Below, piece after piece: positions 11,123 through 19,935 of a stretch of 64,000 bases of DNA. Under the pieces are notes generated by a model that was not told the DNA's origin, did no database searches, and saw nothing but the letters and a program-made list of their open reading frames with translations. Origin of the DNA: Sphingomonas_Q fennica_A (lineage in GTDB: Bacteria; Pseudomonadota; Alphaproteobacteria; Sphingomonadales; Sphingomonadaceae); the NCBI GenBank assembly GCA_036946415.1, contig JAQIJD010000004.1, positions 1 to 64,000 of the forward strand, given 5' to 3'. A program made the position numbers and the translations under genes. Positions within the stretch are counted from its first letter, which is position 1. Each line of letters opens with the position of its first letter.

Positions 11123-11872
11123 ATGACGCCCGCCCTTCCCCCGTCCGTGAAATCGGCCGATCGCACGGTCGGCATCATCGAACATGTCGCGCGCAGCCCC
11201 GGCCCGGTGGGTGCGCAGCAGATCGCCGACACGCTCGGCATCCCCGCCAGCAGCCTGTCCTACCTGCTCGGCACCCTGGTCGATCGCGGCTGGCTGCAAG
11301 TGCAGGGGCGCCGCGCCTATGTGATCGGGCCGACGCTCAGGGCGCTGCTCGGGCCGGTCGGCCAGCCGCTCGCCGATCGCGCCGCACCGATCGTCCGCCG
11401 CATCCGCCACCAGCTGAACGAGACCTGCGGCTATTTCGAGCGATCGGGCCACGATCTGGTCGCGGTCGTCTCCGAAACCGGCCAGCAGGCGCTGTCCTAT
11501 ACGATGACGATCGGCCAGCGCGGCCCGCTCCACGCCTTCGCCGCGGGCAAGGCGATGCTGGCGATGCTGCCGCGCGAGGCGCTGGAGGCGTATCTCGCCG
11601 AACGGCCGCTCGCCCGCTTCACCCCCTATACGCTCACCTCGCGATCGGCGCTGCGCCGCGATCTGGCGCTGGTCCGCCAGCGCGGCCATGCGCTGACCGA
11701 GCATGAACATACGCTGGGCCTCGTCAGCGTCGCGGTGCCGGTCGGCGATCCCGCGGGCGACGGCTTCGGCGCGATCAGCGTCGCCGTCCCCTCGGTGCGG
11801 TTCGACGATGCGCTGAAGGACCGTGCCCTCGGCCTGCTCGATCAGGCCGCCCGCCAGTTGGGGTCGGCATAG
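11123..11872 (+). CDS. IclR family transcriptional regulator
   Basis: A 249-residue DNA-binding regulator. The N-terminal winged helix-turn-helix spans about residues 12-65 (VGAQQIADTLGIPASSLSYL is the recognition unit). It is followed by the IclR effector-binding domain with ETGQQALSYT, HAFAAGKAML and the C-terminal GFGAISVAVPS. The effector is unknown. It lies after the TonB receptor at 8460 on the same strand with a strong palindrome between, which suggests a separate promoter; the receptor unit is the likeliest target. The ATG at 11123 has no strong ribosome site but the downstream fold begins immediately. Confidence 0.9.
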   Translation: MTPALPPSVKSADRTVGIIEHVARSPGPVGAQQIADTLGIPASSLSYLLGTLVDRGWLQVQGRRAYVIGPTLRALLGPVGQPLADRAAPIVRRIRHQLNETCGYFERSGHDLVAVVSETGQQALSYTMTIGQRGPLHAFAAGKAMLAMLPREALEAYLAERPLARFTPYTLTSRSALRRDLALVRQRGHALTEHEHTLGLVSVAVPVGDPAGDGFGAISVAVPSVRFDDALKDRALGLLDQAARQLGSA

Positions 11873-11886
11873 GCCTTCGCGATCCG

Positions 11887-12813
11887 CTACCTGTGAAAGC
11901 GGGACACGACGAAGGCGATCGCCCCGCCGACGATCACCCCCAGCACGCCGGCCGCGATCGCGCTCACCGTCCAGGCGATCACCCCCGCCAGCGCCGGCAC
12001 CGCATGGCCCGCCGCCTCGGCCGCGTGATGCACCGCATGGGCCGGGGCCGCCAGCCCCAGCGTCTCGGCGCCGTGGAGGAGGATGCCGCCGCCCACCCAC
12101 AGCATCGCCGCCGTGCCGACGACCGACAGCACCGACATCAGCACCGGCATCGCCTTCACCAGCATACGGCCGATCGCCTGCACCGCGGGCGACGGGCGGC
12201 GGGCGAGCGCCAGGCCGATGTCGTCCAGCTTCACGATCAGCCCGACGACGCCGTAGACGCCGACGGTGATGCCGATGCCGACGATCGCCAGCAGCACCGC
12301 CTGCATCGCGATCGTCTCGGTGGCGACGCTGTTGAGCGTGATCGCCATGATCTCGGCGGACAGGATCAGATCGGTGCGGACCGCGCCCGACACCTTCTGC
12401 CGTTCCAGCGTCGCGGGATCGGTGGGCGCCGCCTCGGCCGCCTCGGCCTGGTGGCCGTGACCCAGCGCCTCGATCAGCTTCTCCGCGCCCTCGAAACAGA
12501 GGAACGCGCCGCCCGCCATCAGCAGCGGCGTGATCGCCCACGGCGCGAAGGCGCTCAGCAGCAGCGCCGCGGGCAGCAGGATCAGCAATTTGTTGCGCAG
12601 CGAACCCAGCGCGATCTTGCCGATGATGGGCAGCTCGCGCTGCGGCGAGAGGCCGACGACGTAGCGCGGCGTGACGGCGGCATCGTCCACCACCACGCCC
12701 GCCGCCTTCGCCCCCGCTCTGCCCGCGGCGGCGCCGACATCGTCGAGCGAGGCGGCCGCCAGCTTGGTCAGCCCGGCGATGTCGTCCAGCAGCGCGACCA
12801 GTCCACCCGCCAT
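11887..12813 (-). CDS. DUF808 family membrane protein (YedI-like)
   Basis: A 308-residue inner-membrane protein of the DUF808 family, of unknown function. The conserved N-terminus MAGGLVALLDDIAGLTKLA starts at the ATG at 12813. It continues with the family segments DDAAVTPRYVVGL and RELPIIGKIALGSLRNKLLI, then several hydrophobic helices, two of them long and glycine-rich (about 185-215 and 235-255). A small insertion with GHGHQAEAAEA near residue 130 is charged. It converges on the IclR gene with 14 bases between stops. The length matches the family. Confidence 0.87.
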   Translation of the reverse strand: MAGGLVALLDDIAGLTKLAAASLDDVGAAAGRAGAKAAGVVVDDAAVTPRYVVGLSPQRELPIIGKIALGSLRNKLLILLPAALLLSAFAPWAITPLLMAGGAFLCFEGAEKLIEALGHGHQAEAAEAAPTDPATLERQKVSGAVRTDLILSAEIMAITLNSVATETIAMQAVLLAIVGIGITVGVYGVVGLIVKLDDIGLALARRPSPAVQAIGRMLVKAMPVLMSVLSVVGTAAMLWVGGGILLHGAETLGLAAPAHAVHHAAEAAGHAVPALAGVIAWTVSAIAAGVLGVIVGGAIAFVVSRFHR

Positions 12814-12880
12814 GTCTTTCCCGTCCGCGCTTCGCCGTTGATCGGGCGGCTCTAAAGGGCGCCGGGCAGCGGGGGAAGCG

Positions 12881-13051
12881 TCAAGTCGGCAGCAGCGCCG
12901 CCGTAACGCGCCCGAAGAGATTGCCGGTCTGCGCGTTGAGTGCATGAAAGGCGGTGGCCAGCACCATCGCGATGCAGGCGAGCAGCAGGCCATATTCGAT
13001 CGCCGTCGCCCCGCGCCTCTCGCGCCGCAGCCTCCGCCAGACGTGTCCCAT
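12881..13051 (-). CDS. Flp/Fap-type pilin subunit
   Basis: A 56-residue prepilin. The basic leader MGHVWRRLRRERRGA is followed by TAIEYGLLLACIAMVLATA, the hallmark Flp sequence with the Glu+5-type residue and a hydrophobic assembly helix. The tail is short. A TadV/CpaA-type peptidase would be expected to cleave just before the hydrophobic stretch. No other tad/cpa gene is near: the neighbours are a DUF808 gene downstream and mutT divergent upstream. It may serve a pilus encoded elsewhere or be a leftover copy. Confidence 0.87.
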   Translation of the reverse strand: MGHVWRRLRRERRGATAIEYGLLLACIAMVLATAFHALNAQTGNLFGRVTAALLPT

Positions 13052-13132
13052 CACGATCGTTCCTTCCGGCTTGACGCAGCCTCGCGACGCGCGGACTAGC
13101 GCGGCCATGTTTAAGATAGCGTGTCCGGCCGC

Positions 13133-13534
13133 ATGACGGCGCTGCTGCCCGTCGTCGCGGTGGCGCTGGTCGATGCCGACGGGCGCATCCTGCTGGCCGA
13201 GCGACCGGCCGGCAAATCGATGGCGGGCCTGTGGGAATTCCCCGGCGGCAAGATCGAGGCGGGGGAAACGCCCGAGGCGGCACTGGTGCGCGAACTGGCC
13301 GAGGAGCTGGGCATCGACGTCAGCATCGCCTGCCTCGCGCCCGCCACCTTCGCCAGTGCCGCGCTCGGCGATCGTCACCTCGTCCTGCTGCTCTACGTCT
13401 GCCGCAAGTGGCAGGGCATCCCCCGCCCGCTGGAGGGCGGCGCGCTGCGCTGGGTGCGCCCGGCGGAGATGCACCGCCTGCCCATGCCCCCCGCGGACCG
13501 CCCGCTGATCGGCCTGATCGAGGCCTTGCTGTAA
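13133..13534 (+). CDS. mutT: (Deoxy)nucleoside triphosphate pyrophosphohydrolase, MutT family
   Basis: A 133-residue Nudix hydrolase that most likely removes 8-oxo-dGTP from the nucleotide pool to prevent A-to-C mutations. The Nudix box runs from GGKIEAGETPEAALVREL to AEELGI (about residues 37-60) with all the metal-binding Glu residues present. WEFPGG before the box and the C-terminal RWVRPAEM are typical of MutT/NUDT1-like proteins. The ATG at 13133 is preferred; an in-frame GTG lies at 13121. It diverges from the Flp pilin gene. Confidence 0.9.
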   Translation: MTALLPVVAVALVDADGRILLAERPAGKSMAGLWEFPGGKIEAGETPEAALVRELAEELGIDVSIACLAPATFASAALGDRHLVLLLYVCRKWQGIPRPLEGGALRWVRPAEMHRLPMPPADRPLIGLIEALL

Positions 13535-13543
13535 CTCCGGGCG

Positions 13544-14437
13544 TCAGGCGGGCGTCGGCGGCGCGTCCGCCGCCGGGCCGGTCGCGACGCGTCGCTCGCC
13601 GCGGACCACGGCGAGGCTGCCGGCGACGATCAGCGCGCCCCCCGCCGCGAGCGGCCACGTCAGCACGTCGCCGAACAAGGCGACGCCGATCGCGGCGCCC
13701 ATCAACGGCTCGATATTGATGAAGACGCCCGCCTGCGCGCTGTCGACGCGCGCGGCGCCGTAGCTCCATGCCGCCGTCGCCAATACGGTCGAAAAGACGC
13801 CCTGCCCCACGATCCCCGCCCACGCCGCCGCCGACAGGTCGAGCCGCGGCGGGCCGTGCAGGATCAGCGTGACGGGCAGGATCGCCGCCGTCGCCACCAC
13901 CACCGTCACGCAGGGCAGGCCCATCGGTCCCGCATCCGCCGGCGCGCGGCGCAGCACGATCAACCAGGCCAGGAAGACGAACAGCGCACCGATCGACAGG
14001 AGCACGCCGGCCACCGATCCCGCCCCGCCCGGCTTGCCCGCGATCAGCAGCGCGCCGGCGGTGGCGGCAGCGACGCCCGCCCAGGTGGTCCGCGTCACCC
14101 GCTCCCCCATCAGCCGCGCGGCGACGGCGATGAGCGCCGGCATCGCGCCGACCAGCAGCGCCGCCAGCGTCACCGAAACGCGCGCCAGCCCTTCGAACTG
14201 GATGATGAAGGCCAGACCGTAGAGCGCCCCCGCCGCAAGTGCCGCAGGCGCACGGAAGGCGGCGCGCGCCGCGGCATGGCGCAGGGCGAACGGCAAGGCC
14301 ACGATCGTCGCGACGACGAAGCGCAGCAATACGACCTCCGCCGCCCCGGTTTCCGCCAGGGCCAGCTTGCCGAGGGGAAAACCTAGGCCCCAGAACAGGC
14401 CGGACAGGACGAGCGCGAGAATGGCGAGGGGCGGCAT
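13544..14437 (-). CDS. EamA/DMT superfamily transporter
   Basis: A 297-residue inner-membrane transporter of the drug/metabolite transporter superfamily with ten predicted helices in two EamA repeats (about 1-140 and 145-285). The first repeat contains GLFWGLGFPLGKLAL and the second ends with INIEPLMGAAIGVALFGD, the usual repeat signature. The substrate is not predictable; amino acids, nucleobases or metabolites are typical. It converges on mutT with a nine-base gap between stops. The ATG at 14437 directly starts the first helix. Confidence 0.9.
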   Translation of the reverse strand: MPPLAILALVLSGLFWGLGFPLGKLALAETGAAEVVLLRFVVATIVALPFALRHAAARAAFRAPAALAAGALYGLAFIIQFEGLARVSVTLAALLVGAMPALIAVAARLMGERVTRTTWAGVAAATAGALLIAGKPGGAGSVAGVLLSIGALFVFLAWLIVLRRAPADAGPMGLPCVTVVVATAAILPVTLILHGPPRLDLSAAAWAGIVGQGVFSTVLATAAWSYGAARVDSAQAGVFINIEPLMGAAIGVALFGDVLTWPLAAGGALIVAGSLAVVRGERRVATGPAADAPPTPA

Positions 14438-14500
14438 CGCCGCCCTATGCCCGAACCGGCCCTTCGTGGCGAGATTTGCCGTCAGAGCAGTAACCGAACA

Positions 14501-14549
14501 ACTACAGTCATTTGATATAATGTGAAAAACTACATATTGATCTACATAT
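14501..14549 (+). promoter_or_regulatory. Extended -10 promoter and CTACATAT direct repeats
   Basis: In an AT-rich patch unlike its surroundings, TG-A-TATAAT at 14513-14521 is a perfect extended -10 element reading toward the XRE regulator. Just downstream CTACATAT occurs twice (14530-14537 and 14542-14549, period 12), and ACTACA also occurs at 14501-14506. The repeats straddle the predicted transcription start, as an autoregulatory operator would. No convincing -35 box is present. Confidence 0.6.
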
Positions 14550-14631
14550 GTTGGTGTGCGCCGATAGCGCGCTGTCGCACAGACATTGCGTACACCGCCA
14601 TCGAAAGCACCTCGCTATTTCAATCTCGCAC

Positions 14632-15030
14632 ATGGTAAATCAACAGCTTCGCTATCTGCGCGAGTGCGCACGGCCACGTCTGACGGTGCGGGCGATTGCC
14701 GAGTTGCTCAATATCTCGCCCTCGGCCTACCATGCCTACGAAAGCGAACGGCGCTTCAAGCAGCGTTATCTGCCGATGGGACTGACGCTGCGCCTCGCCC
14801 GCATCCTGGGCGACCATGGCGTCAACCCGGACGAGGTGATGCTGCTCGCCGGCGTCGGCGCCGACGCGCTGACCAAGCCGGCGCTGTCCGCCGCCGAGGA
14901 GCAGCTGGTCGCCGCCTATCGCGCGCTCCAGCCCGATACGCGCCTGCTTCTGCTGCGCCTCGCCAAGCGTCTGGCCAACCCTGCCGAGCCGGAAACGGCC
15001 ATCAATCCCGCCGAACCGAACCCGGCCTGA
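14632..15030 (+). CDS. XRE-like helix-turn-helix regulator
   Basis: A 132-residue putative DNA-binding protein. Residues 3-60 form a Cro/XRE-like fold: LRYLRECARPRLTVRAIAEL, LNISPSAYHAYESE, then RLARILGDHGVNPDEVMLLAG, as in repressors of this class. The C-terminal part (about 75-110) is helical and of unknown role, and the tail is Pro/Glu/Ala-rich. The ATG at 14632 is chosen because the residues upstream of it do not look protein-like, although an in-frame ATG at 14548 lies nearer the predicted promoter. Autoregulation through the repeated CTACATAT sites is plausible. It diverges from the EamA transporter. Confidence 0.75.
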   Translation: MVNQQLRYLRECARPRLTVRAIAELLNISPSAYHAYESERRFKQRYLPMGLTLRLARILGDHGVNPDEVMLLAGVGADALTKPALSAAEEQLVAAYRALQPDTRLLLLRLAKRLANPAEPETAINPAEPNPA

Positions 15031-15082
15031 TCCGACCGCCGGCACCACCCCGCCGGCCGATCCCCGCCCGGCCATCCGGCAA

Positions 15083-15116
15083 TAAAAAGGCCGCCGTCCC
15101 ATCGAGACAGCGGCCT
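15083..15116 (-). terminator. Rho-independent terminator after tRNA-Val
   Basis: On the minus strand AGGCCGC (15116-15110) pairs with GCGGCCT (15094-15088), and a T-rich tail follows. It starts six bases after the tRNA 3' end and would end a transcript coming from the tRNA and possibly from the efflux operon. Confidence 0.75.
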
Positions 15117-15121
15117 GAATA

Positions 15122-15196
15122 TGGTGGGCGTGGCAAGGATTGAACTTGCGACCCCTGCGATGTCAACACAGTGCTCTACCACTGAGCTACACGCCC
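15122..15196 (-). tRNA. tRNA-Val (anticodon GAC)
   Basis: A 75-base tRNA with an encoded CCA end. The acceptor arm GGGCGTG/CACGCCC, D arm GCTC..GAGC, anticodon loop TTGACAT (anticodon GAC, reading GUC/GUU) and T arm GCAAG-TTCAATC-CTTGC all pair. It lies 14 bases after the stop of the efflux outer-membrane gene on the same strand and is followed at once by a terminator. Confidence 0.97.
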
Positions 15197-15210
15197 GTCC
15201 GACGCGCGCT

Positions 15211-16764
15211 CTAGCGGGTGGGCGCGGGCGTGGCAAGCGCTGATGGCACGCTGCCGTAGGCGCCGGGATCGATCAGCGCATCGCCGCCCAGCACGCGATA
15301 GAGCGTGACGCGGTTGGTGGCGCGCACCAGCCGCGCCTGCACCAGCGTCTGCCGGGCCGAATAGAAGGATCGTTGCGCGTCGAGCGTGTTGAGGAACAGG
15401 GTGATGCCGCCGCGATAGCTGGCGGTGGACAGGCGCAGCGTGTCCTCCGCCGCCGCAGCCAGCCGCGTCTCCGCGGCGAGCTGCGCGTCGATCGTGCCGC
15501 GGCGGGCCAACGCGTCGCTCACCTCGCGGAAGGCGATCTGGATCGTCTGGCGATATTGGGCGATCGCCAGATCGCCGTTGGCGCGCGCGAGGTTGAGGTT
15601 GCCGCGCAGCGCCCCGCCATCGAAGATCGGCAGCGATGCGGTGGGCGAGGCCTGCCAGGTGAAGGCATCGCCCTGGAACAGCGAACCGAGCGCCCCGCTG
15701 GCGAGGCCGGCCAGCGCCGTCAGGCTGATCCGCGGGAAGAAGGCGGCGCGCGCCGCGCCGATCCGGGCATTGGCGGCGCGCAACGCATATTCGGCCTGCA
15801 CCACGTCCGGCCGGCGCAGCAGGATCGTCGCGTCGAGCCCGGCGGGCACCTCGCCCAGCGTTCCGTCGACGCTTTCCAGCGTCGCCGGCAGATCGGCGTC
15901 GGCGACGGGGCTGCCGACCAGCAGATCGATGGCGTTGCGATCCTGCGCGACGAGCGTCGTCAGCTGCGCCAGATCGCTTTCCGCGCGCTCGAGGATGGTC
16001 TGCGCCTGCGCCAAATCGGTGCGCGGGGCGATACCGCCCTGAAGACGCGCCTGCGTCAGCCGCACGGTCGAGACGGCGCTTGTGCGCGTATCCTGCGCGA
16101 TCGCCATCAGGCTGCGGTCGGCCGCATAGGTGAGCCAGGCGTTCGCAAGCTCGCCCACCAGTGACACGCGCACCGCGCGCGCCGCCGCCTCCGTGCCGAG
16201 ATAGTCCTGCACCGTCGCCCGCGTCAGACTGCGGACGCGGCCGAACAGGTCGATCTCGAACGCGCTGAGGCCCGCCGTCAGCCGGTAATTGTCGTTGACG
16301 CCGCTGCCGCCGGTGGTGACGGCGGAATTGCTGCCGCCGCCACCGCCGATGGTCCCCGTGCCGGCTCCGCCGCCACCGCCGGTCGCCCCGGTGCCGGTCG
16401 GCGCGGCGATGGTGCCGCCGGTCGAGCTGTTGCGCGTCACGATCACCTGCCCGCTGCCCGTCACCGTCGGCAGCAGGGCGGCGCGCTGGACGCGATAGGC
16501 GGCCCGCGCCCGCTCGATATTCGCCGCCGCGATGGCGAGATCCTGATTGCCCGCCAGCGCGCGGACGATCAGGCCCTGCAAGCGCGGATCGCCGAACATC
16601 TCGCGATAGGTCACGGTCGGCAGCGCCGCCTCGCTCTGGCGGAGATAGGCGTCCCCTACCGGCCAGGAGGCGGGCACGGGCGCCGCCGGCCGCGCGTAAT
16701 GCGGGTCCATGCTGCACGCCGCCGCCAGCGGTAGCAGCAGCAGGCCGATCGCCCCGCGCCTCAT
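15211..16764 (-). CDS. RND efflux outer-membrane lipoprotein (OprM/NodT family)
   Basis: A 517-residue outer-membrane channel of a tripartite efflux pump. The signal peptide ends in a lipobox LAAAC with Cys at about residue 17. Two outer-membrane-efflux domains form the repeated hairpins, with ELANAWLTYAADR and AFREVSDALARRGTID as typical helices. Residues about 112-153 form an unusual Gly/Thr/Ser-rich insertion (TGGGGGAGTGTIGGGGGS) in the first beta-strand region, which would face the outside or periplasm. The ATG overlaps the RND gene stop as ATGA. It is the last gene of the operon and is followed by tRNA-Val. Confidence 0.93.
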   Translation of the reverse strand: MRRGAIGLLLLPLAAACSMDPHYARPAAPVPASWPVGDAYLRQSEAALPTVTYREMFGDPRLQGLIVRALAGNQDLAIAAANIERARAAYRVQRAALLPTVTGSGQVIVTRNSSTGGTIAAPTGTGATGGGGGAGTGTIGGGGGSNSAVTTGGSGVNDNYRLTAGLSAFEIDLFGRVRSLTRATVQDYLGTEAAARAVRVSLVGELANAWLTYAADRSLMAIAQDTRTSAVSTVRLTQARLQGGIAPRTDLAQAQTILERAESDLAQLTTLVAQDRNAIDLLVGSPVADADLPATLESVDGTLGEVPAGLDATILLRRPDVVQAEYALRAANARIGAARAAFFPRISLTALAGLASGALGSLFQGDAFTWQASPTASLPIFDGGALRGNLNLARANGDLAIAQYRQTIQIAFREVSDALARRGTIDAQLAAETRLAAAAEDTLRLSTASYRGGITLFLNTLDAQRSFYSARQTLVQARLVRATNRVTLYRVLGGDALIDPGAYGSVPSALATPAPTR

Positions 16765-19700
16765 GCGGCGGGCGCCGGGTCGGCCGCGCGGCCCCGCCGG
16801 CGGAAGACGCGGCGGACGAGCACGAAGAACAGGGGCACGAAGAACACGGCGAGCAGCGTCGCCGCGATCATCCCGCCCATCACCGCGGTGCCGATGGCGA
16901 CGCGGCTGCGCGCGCCCGCGCCGGTCGAGATGGCGAGCGGCAGCACGCCGAAGATGAAGGCGAGGCTGGTCATCAGGATCGGCCGCAGCCGCAGCTTCGC
17001 CGCCTCCAACGCCGCCTCATAGGCGCTCTTGCCTTCCTTCTCCGCCATTTCGGCGAATTCGACGATCAGGATCGCGTTCTTGGCGGACAGGCCCATCGTC
17101 GTCAGCAGGCCGACCTGGAAATAGACGTCGTTCTCCAGCCCGCGCACCGCCACCGCCAGCGTCGCCCCGACCAGCCCGAGCGGGATCACCAGCATGACGG
17201 AGAAGGGGATCGACCAGCTTTCGTAGAGGGCTGCGAGGCACAGGAAGATCACCAGCAGCGACAGCGCGTAGAGATAGGGCGCCTGGCCCCCCGACAGCCG
17301 TTCCTGGAACGACAGGCCCGACCAGCCGACCCCGGTGCCCGGGATCTCGCCCGCCAGTTCGGCGATCCGCTCCATCGCGTCGCCCGAGCTGCTGCCGGGG
17401 GCCGGCTGCCCCTGGATTTCATAGGACGGAACGCCCGAGAAGCGTTGCAGCGTGCTCGGCGCCTGCCCCCAGCGGATGCGCGCGAAGGAGGAGAAAGGTG
17501 CCATCGTGCCGGCCGAGGTGCGCACGAACCAGGAGGAGAGATCCTCCGGCCGGCTGCGATAGGGCGCATCGCCCTGGACGAACACGCGCTTCACGCGGCC
17601 GCGATCGACGAAATCGTTGACGTAGAGGCCGCCCCACGCGGTCGACAGCGTCGAATTGACGTCCGTCTGGGCGATGCCGAGCGCGCCGACCTTGGCCTCG
17701 TCGACTTCGACGGCCAGCGTCGGATTGTCGTCCAGCCCGTTGAAACGGACCGCCTGCAACACCGGATCGGCGCTGGCCTTTTCGATCAGCTCGTCGCGCG
17801 CCTCGCGGAACTTCAGCCGGCTGAGGCCGCCCGTGTTCAGGAGCTGCATCGAAAAGCCGCTCGACTGGCCGAGGCCGCGCACCGGCGGCGGATTGAGCAC
17901 GAAGATCTGCGCGTCGCGCACCGTGCGGGCGAAATATTGGGTGGCGCGCTGGGCGATGTTCTGGGCGTTGTTCTCCGCCCCCTTGCGCTCGTCCCACGGC
18001 TTGTAGGCGATGAAGCCCTGGCCCGCGTTCTGCCCCTGCCCGCCCTGGCTGTTGCCGGACACGGTGAAGACTTGCGCGATATTGTCGCGCGCTTCGCCCA
18101 AGAAATAATCCTCGATGGCGGCGGCCGCCTTCAGCGTGCGCGGCTCGGTGGCGCCGGGCGGCAGCGTATATTGCAGCTGCGCGAAGCCCTGGTCCTCGAC
18201 CGGCAGGAAGCTCGTCGGCAGCCGCAGGAACAGGACGACCAGCAGCGCCACCAGCGCGACGAAGACGAGGAGGGCGGCGCGGGTGTGCGCCAGCACCTTC
18301 TTCACGCCGGCATGATAGCGGTCCTCCATCCGCTCGTAATGGCGGTCGAACCATGCGCCGAAGCGATGGGCGAGGCGGACGACGGCATGTTCGGGCTTCG
18401 CCTTCTCGTGATCGTGCTTGTGGGGTTTGAGGAGGGTGGCGGTCAGCGCGGGGGTCAGCGTCAGCGCGACGATAACCGAAAGGACCATCGCCGAGATGAT
18501 CGTGATCGAGAACTGCCGGTAGATGACGCCGGTCGATCCGCCGAAGAAGGCCATCGGCAGGAACACCGCGGACAGGACGAGCGCGATCGCGATCAGCGCG
18601 ATCTGGATCTCGTCCATCGACTTCACGGTCGCGTCGCGCGCCGATATGCCGGGTTCCTCGGCCATCACGCGTTCGACATTCTCGACGACGACGATCGCAT
18701 CGTCCACCAGCAGGCCGATCGCCAGCACCATGCCGAACAAGGTCAGCACGTTGATCGAATAATCGAACAGCGCCAGCACGCCGAAGGTGCCGAGCAGCAC
18801 CACCGGCACCGCTATCGTCGGGATCAGCGTCGCCCGCCAGTTGCGCAGGAACAGGAACATCACGATCACGACGAGGATGATCGCCTCGATCAGCGTCTTC
18901 ACCACCTCCTCGATCGAGAGGTTGATGAAGGCGGTGGAATCGCGCGGGAAGACGTATTTGTAGCCGTTCGGGAAGCCCGCCGAGCGGCGGCGGATCTCGG
19001 ACTTGACCAGTTCGGCCGTCTTCAGCGCGTCGGCGCCGGGGGCGAGCTGGACGGCGAGGCCCGCGCCCGGATGGCGGTTCATCCGGCTGTTGATCGTGTA
19101 ATTCTCCGATCCCAGCTCGACGCGGCCGACGTCCGCCAGCGTGACGCGCGCGCCGCTCGGCAGCGTCTTGACGATGATCCGGCGGAATTGTTCGGGGCTG
19201 GTCAGTCGCGACTTGGCGGTGACGACCGCGGACAGCATCTGCGTCGACGGCGAGGGCTGCTGGCCGATCTGGCCCGCCGCCACCTGCGTGTTCTGCGACT
19301 GGATCGCCTGCACCACATCCGCCGGCACCAGCCCGAAGCCCGAAAGCTTGAACGGATCGAGCCAGATGCGCATCGCATATTGCGCACCGAAGACGTTGAG
19401 GTCGCCCACCCCTTCCAGCCGCCCGATCGGATCCTGGAGGTTGGAGACCATGTAATCGGCGATGTCGCGGTTGGTGACGCGGTCGGTCTCGTCGTAGATC
19501 GACACGACCATCAGGAAGTCGGCGTTCGATTTGGTGACCGTCAGGCCCTGCTGCTGCACCTGGCTGGGCAGGCGGGGCAGCGCCTGCTGCACCCGGTTCT
19601 GCACCTGCACCTGCGCGATATCGGGATCGATGCCCTTGGCGAAGGTGCAGGTGATCGTCGACGATCCGGACGCGCTCGACGAGGAGCTGAAATAGAGCAG

Positions 19701-19925
19701 GCCGTCGATGCCGGTCAGCTGCTGTTCGATCACCTGCGTGACCGAGCTTTCGAGGATTTCGGCATTGGCGCCGGGGAAGTTGGCGCGGATATTGACCGCG
19801 GGCGGCGCGATATCGGGATATTGTTCGATCGGCAGCGTCAGGATGCCGCCGATGCCGCCAAGCATGATGATGATGGCGACGACCCAGGCGAAGATCGGCC
19901 TGTCGATGAAGATCCGGGGCAGCAT
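16761..19925 (-). CDS. RND multidrug efflux permease, HAE1 (AcrB/MexB-like)
   Basis: A 1054-residue inner-membrane proton/drug antiporter. The start FIDRPIFAWVVAIIIMLGG is the classical HAE1 N-terminus. The proton-relay Asp pair sits in GLLVDDAIVVVENVERVM (about residues 400-417). There are twelve predicted helices, two large periplasmic loops, and a C-terminal GARSRVAIGTAVMGGMIAAT. The length is as for AcrB, with no break. It follows the membrane fusion protein gene by ten bases and overlaps the channel gene, so the three are one operon. Substrates are likely hydrophobic drugs or solvents but cannot be named. Confidence 0.96.
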   Translation of the reverse strand: MLPRIFIDRPIFAWVVAIIIMLGGIGGILTLPIEQYPDIAPPAVNIRANFPGANAEILESSVTQVIEQQLTGIDGLLYFSSSSSASGSSTITCTFAKGIDPDIAQVQVQNRVQQALPRLPSQVQQQGLTVTKSNADFLMVVSIYDETDRVTNRDIADYMVSNLQDPIGRLEGVGDLNVFGAQYAMRIWLDPFKLSGFGLVPADVVQAIQSQNTQVAAGQIGQQPSPSTQMLSAVVTAKSRLTSPEQFRRIIVKTLPSGARVTLADVGRVELGSENYTINSRMNRHPGAGLAVQLAPGADALKTAELVKSEIRRRSAGFPNGYKYVFPRDSTAFINLSIEEVVKTLIEAIILVVIVMFLFLRNWRATLIPTIAVPVVLLGTFGVLALFDYSINVLTLFGMVLAIGLLVDDAIVVVENVERVMAEEPGISARDATVKSMDEIQIALIAIALVLSAVFLPMAFFGGSTGVIYRQFSITIISAMVLSVIVALTLTPALTATLLKPHKHDHEKAKPEHAVVRLAHRFGAWFDRHYERMEDRYHAGVKKVLAHTRAALLVFVALVALLVVLFLRLPTSFLPVEDQGFAQLQYTLPPGATEPRTLKAAAAIEDYFLGEARDNIAQVFTVSGNSQGGQGQNAGQGFIAYKPWDERKGAENNAQNIAQRATQYFARTVRDAQIFVLNPPPVRGLGQSSGFSMQLLNTGGLSRLKFREARDELIEKASADPVLQAVRFNGLDDNPTLAVEVDEAKVGALGIAQTDVNSTLSTAWGGLYVNDFVDRGRVKRVFVQGDAPYRSRPEDLSSWFVRTSAGTMAPFSSFARIRWGQAPSTLQRFSGVPSYEIQGQPAPGSSSGDAMERIAELAGEIPGTGVGWSGLSFQERLSGGQAPYLYALSLLVIFLCLAALYESWSIPFSVMLVIPLGLVGATLAVAVRGLENDVYFQVGLLTTMGLSAKNAILIVEFAEMAEKEGKSAYEAALEAAKLRLRPILMTSLAFIFGVLPLAISTGAGARSRVAIGTAVMGGMIAATLLAVFFVPLFFVLVRRVFRRRGRAADPAPAA

Positions 19926-19935
19926 CGTCCCCCGT

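Noticed and set aside
14548..14631. An earlier ATG for the XRE regulator
   Set aside because: The extra 28 residues (many His, Ser and Cys) do not resemble an N-terminal domain and no ribosome site precedes it. It is kept as an alternative because the predicted promoter is close.
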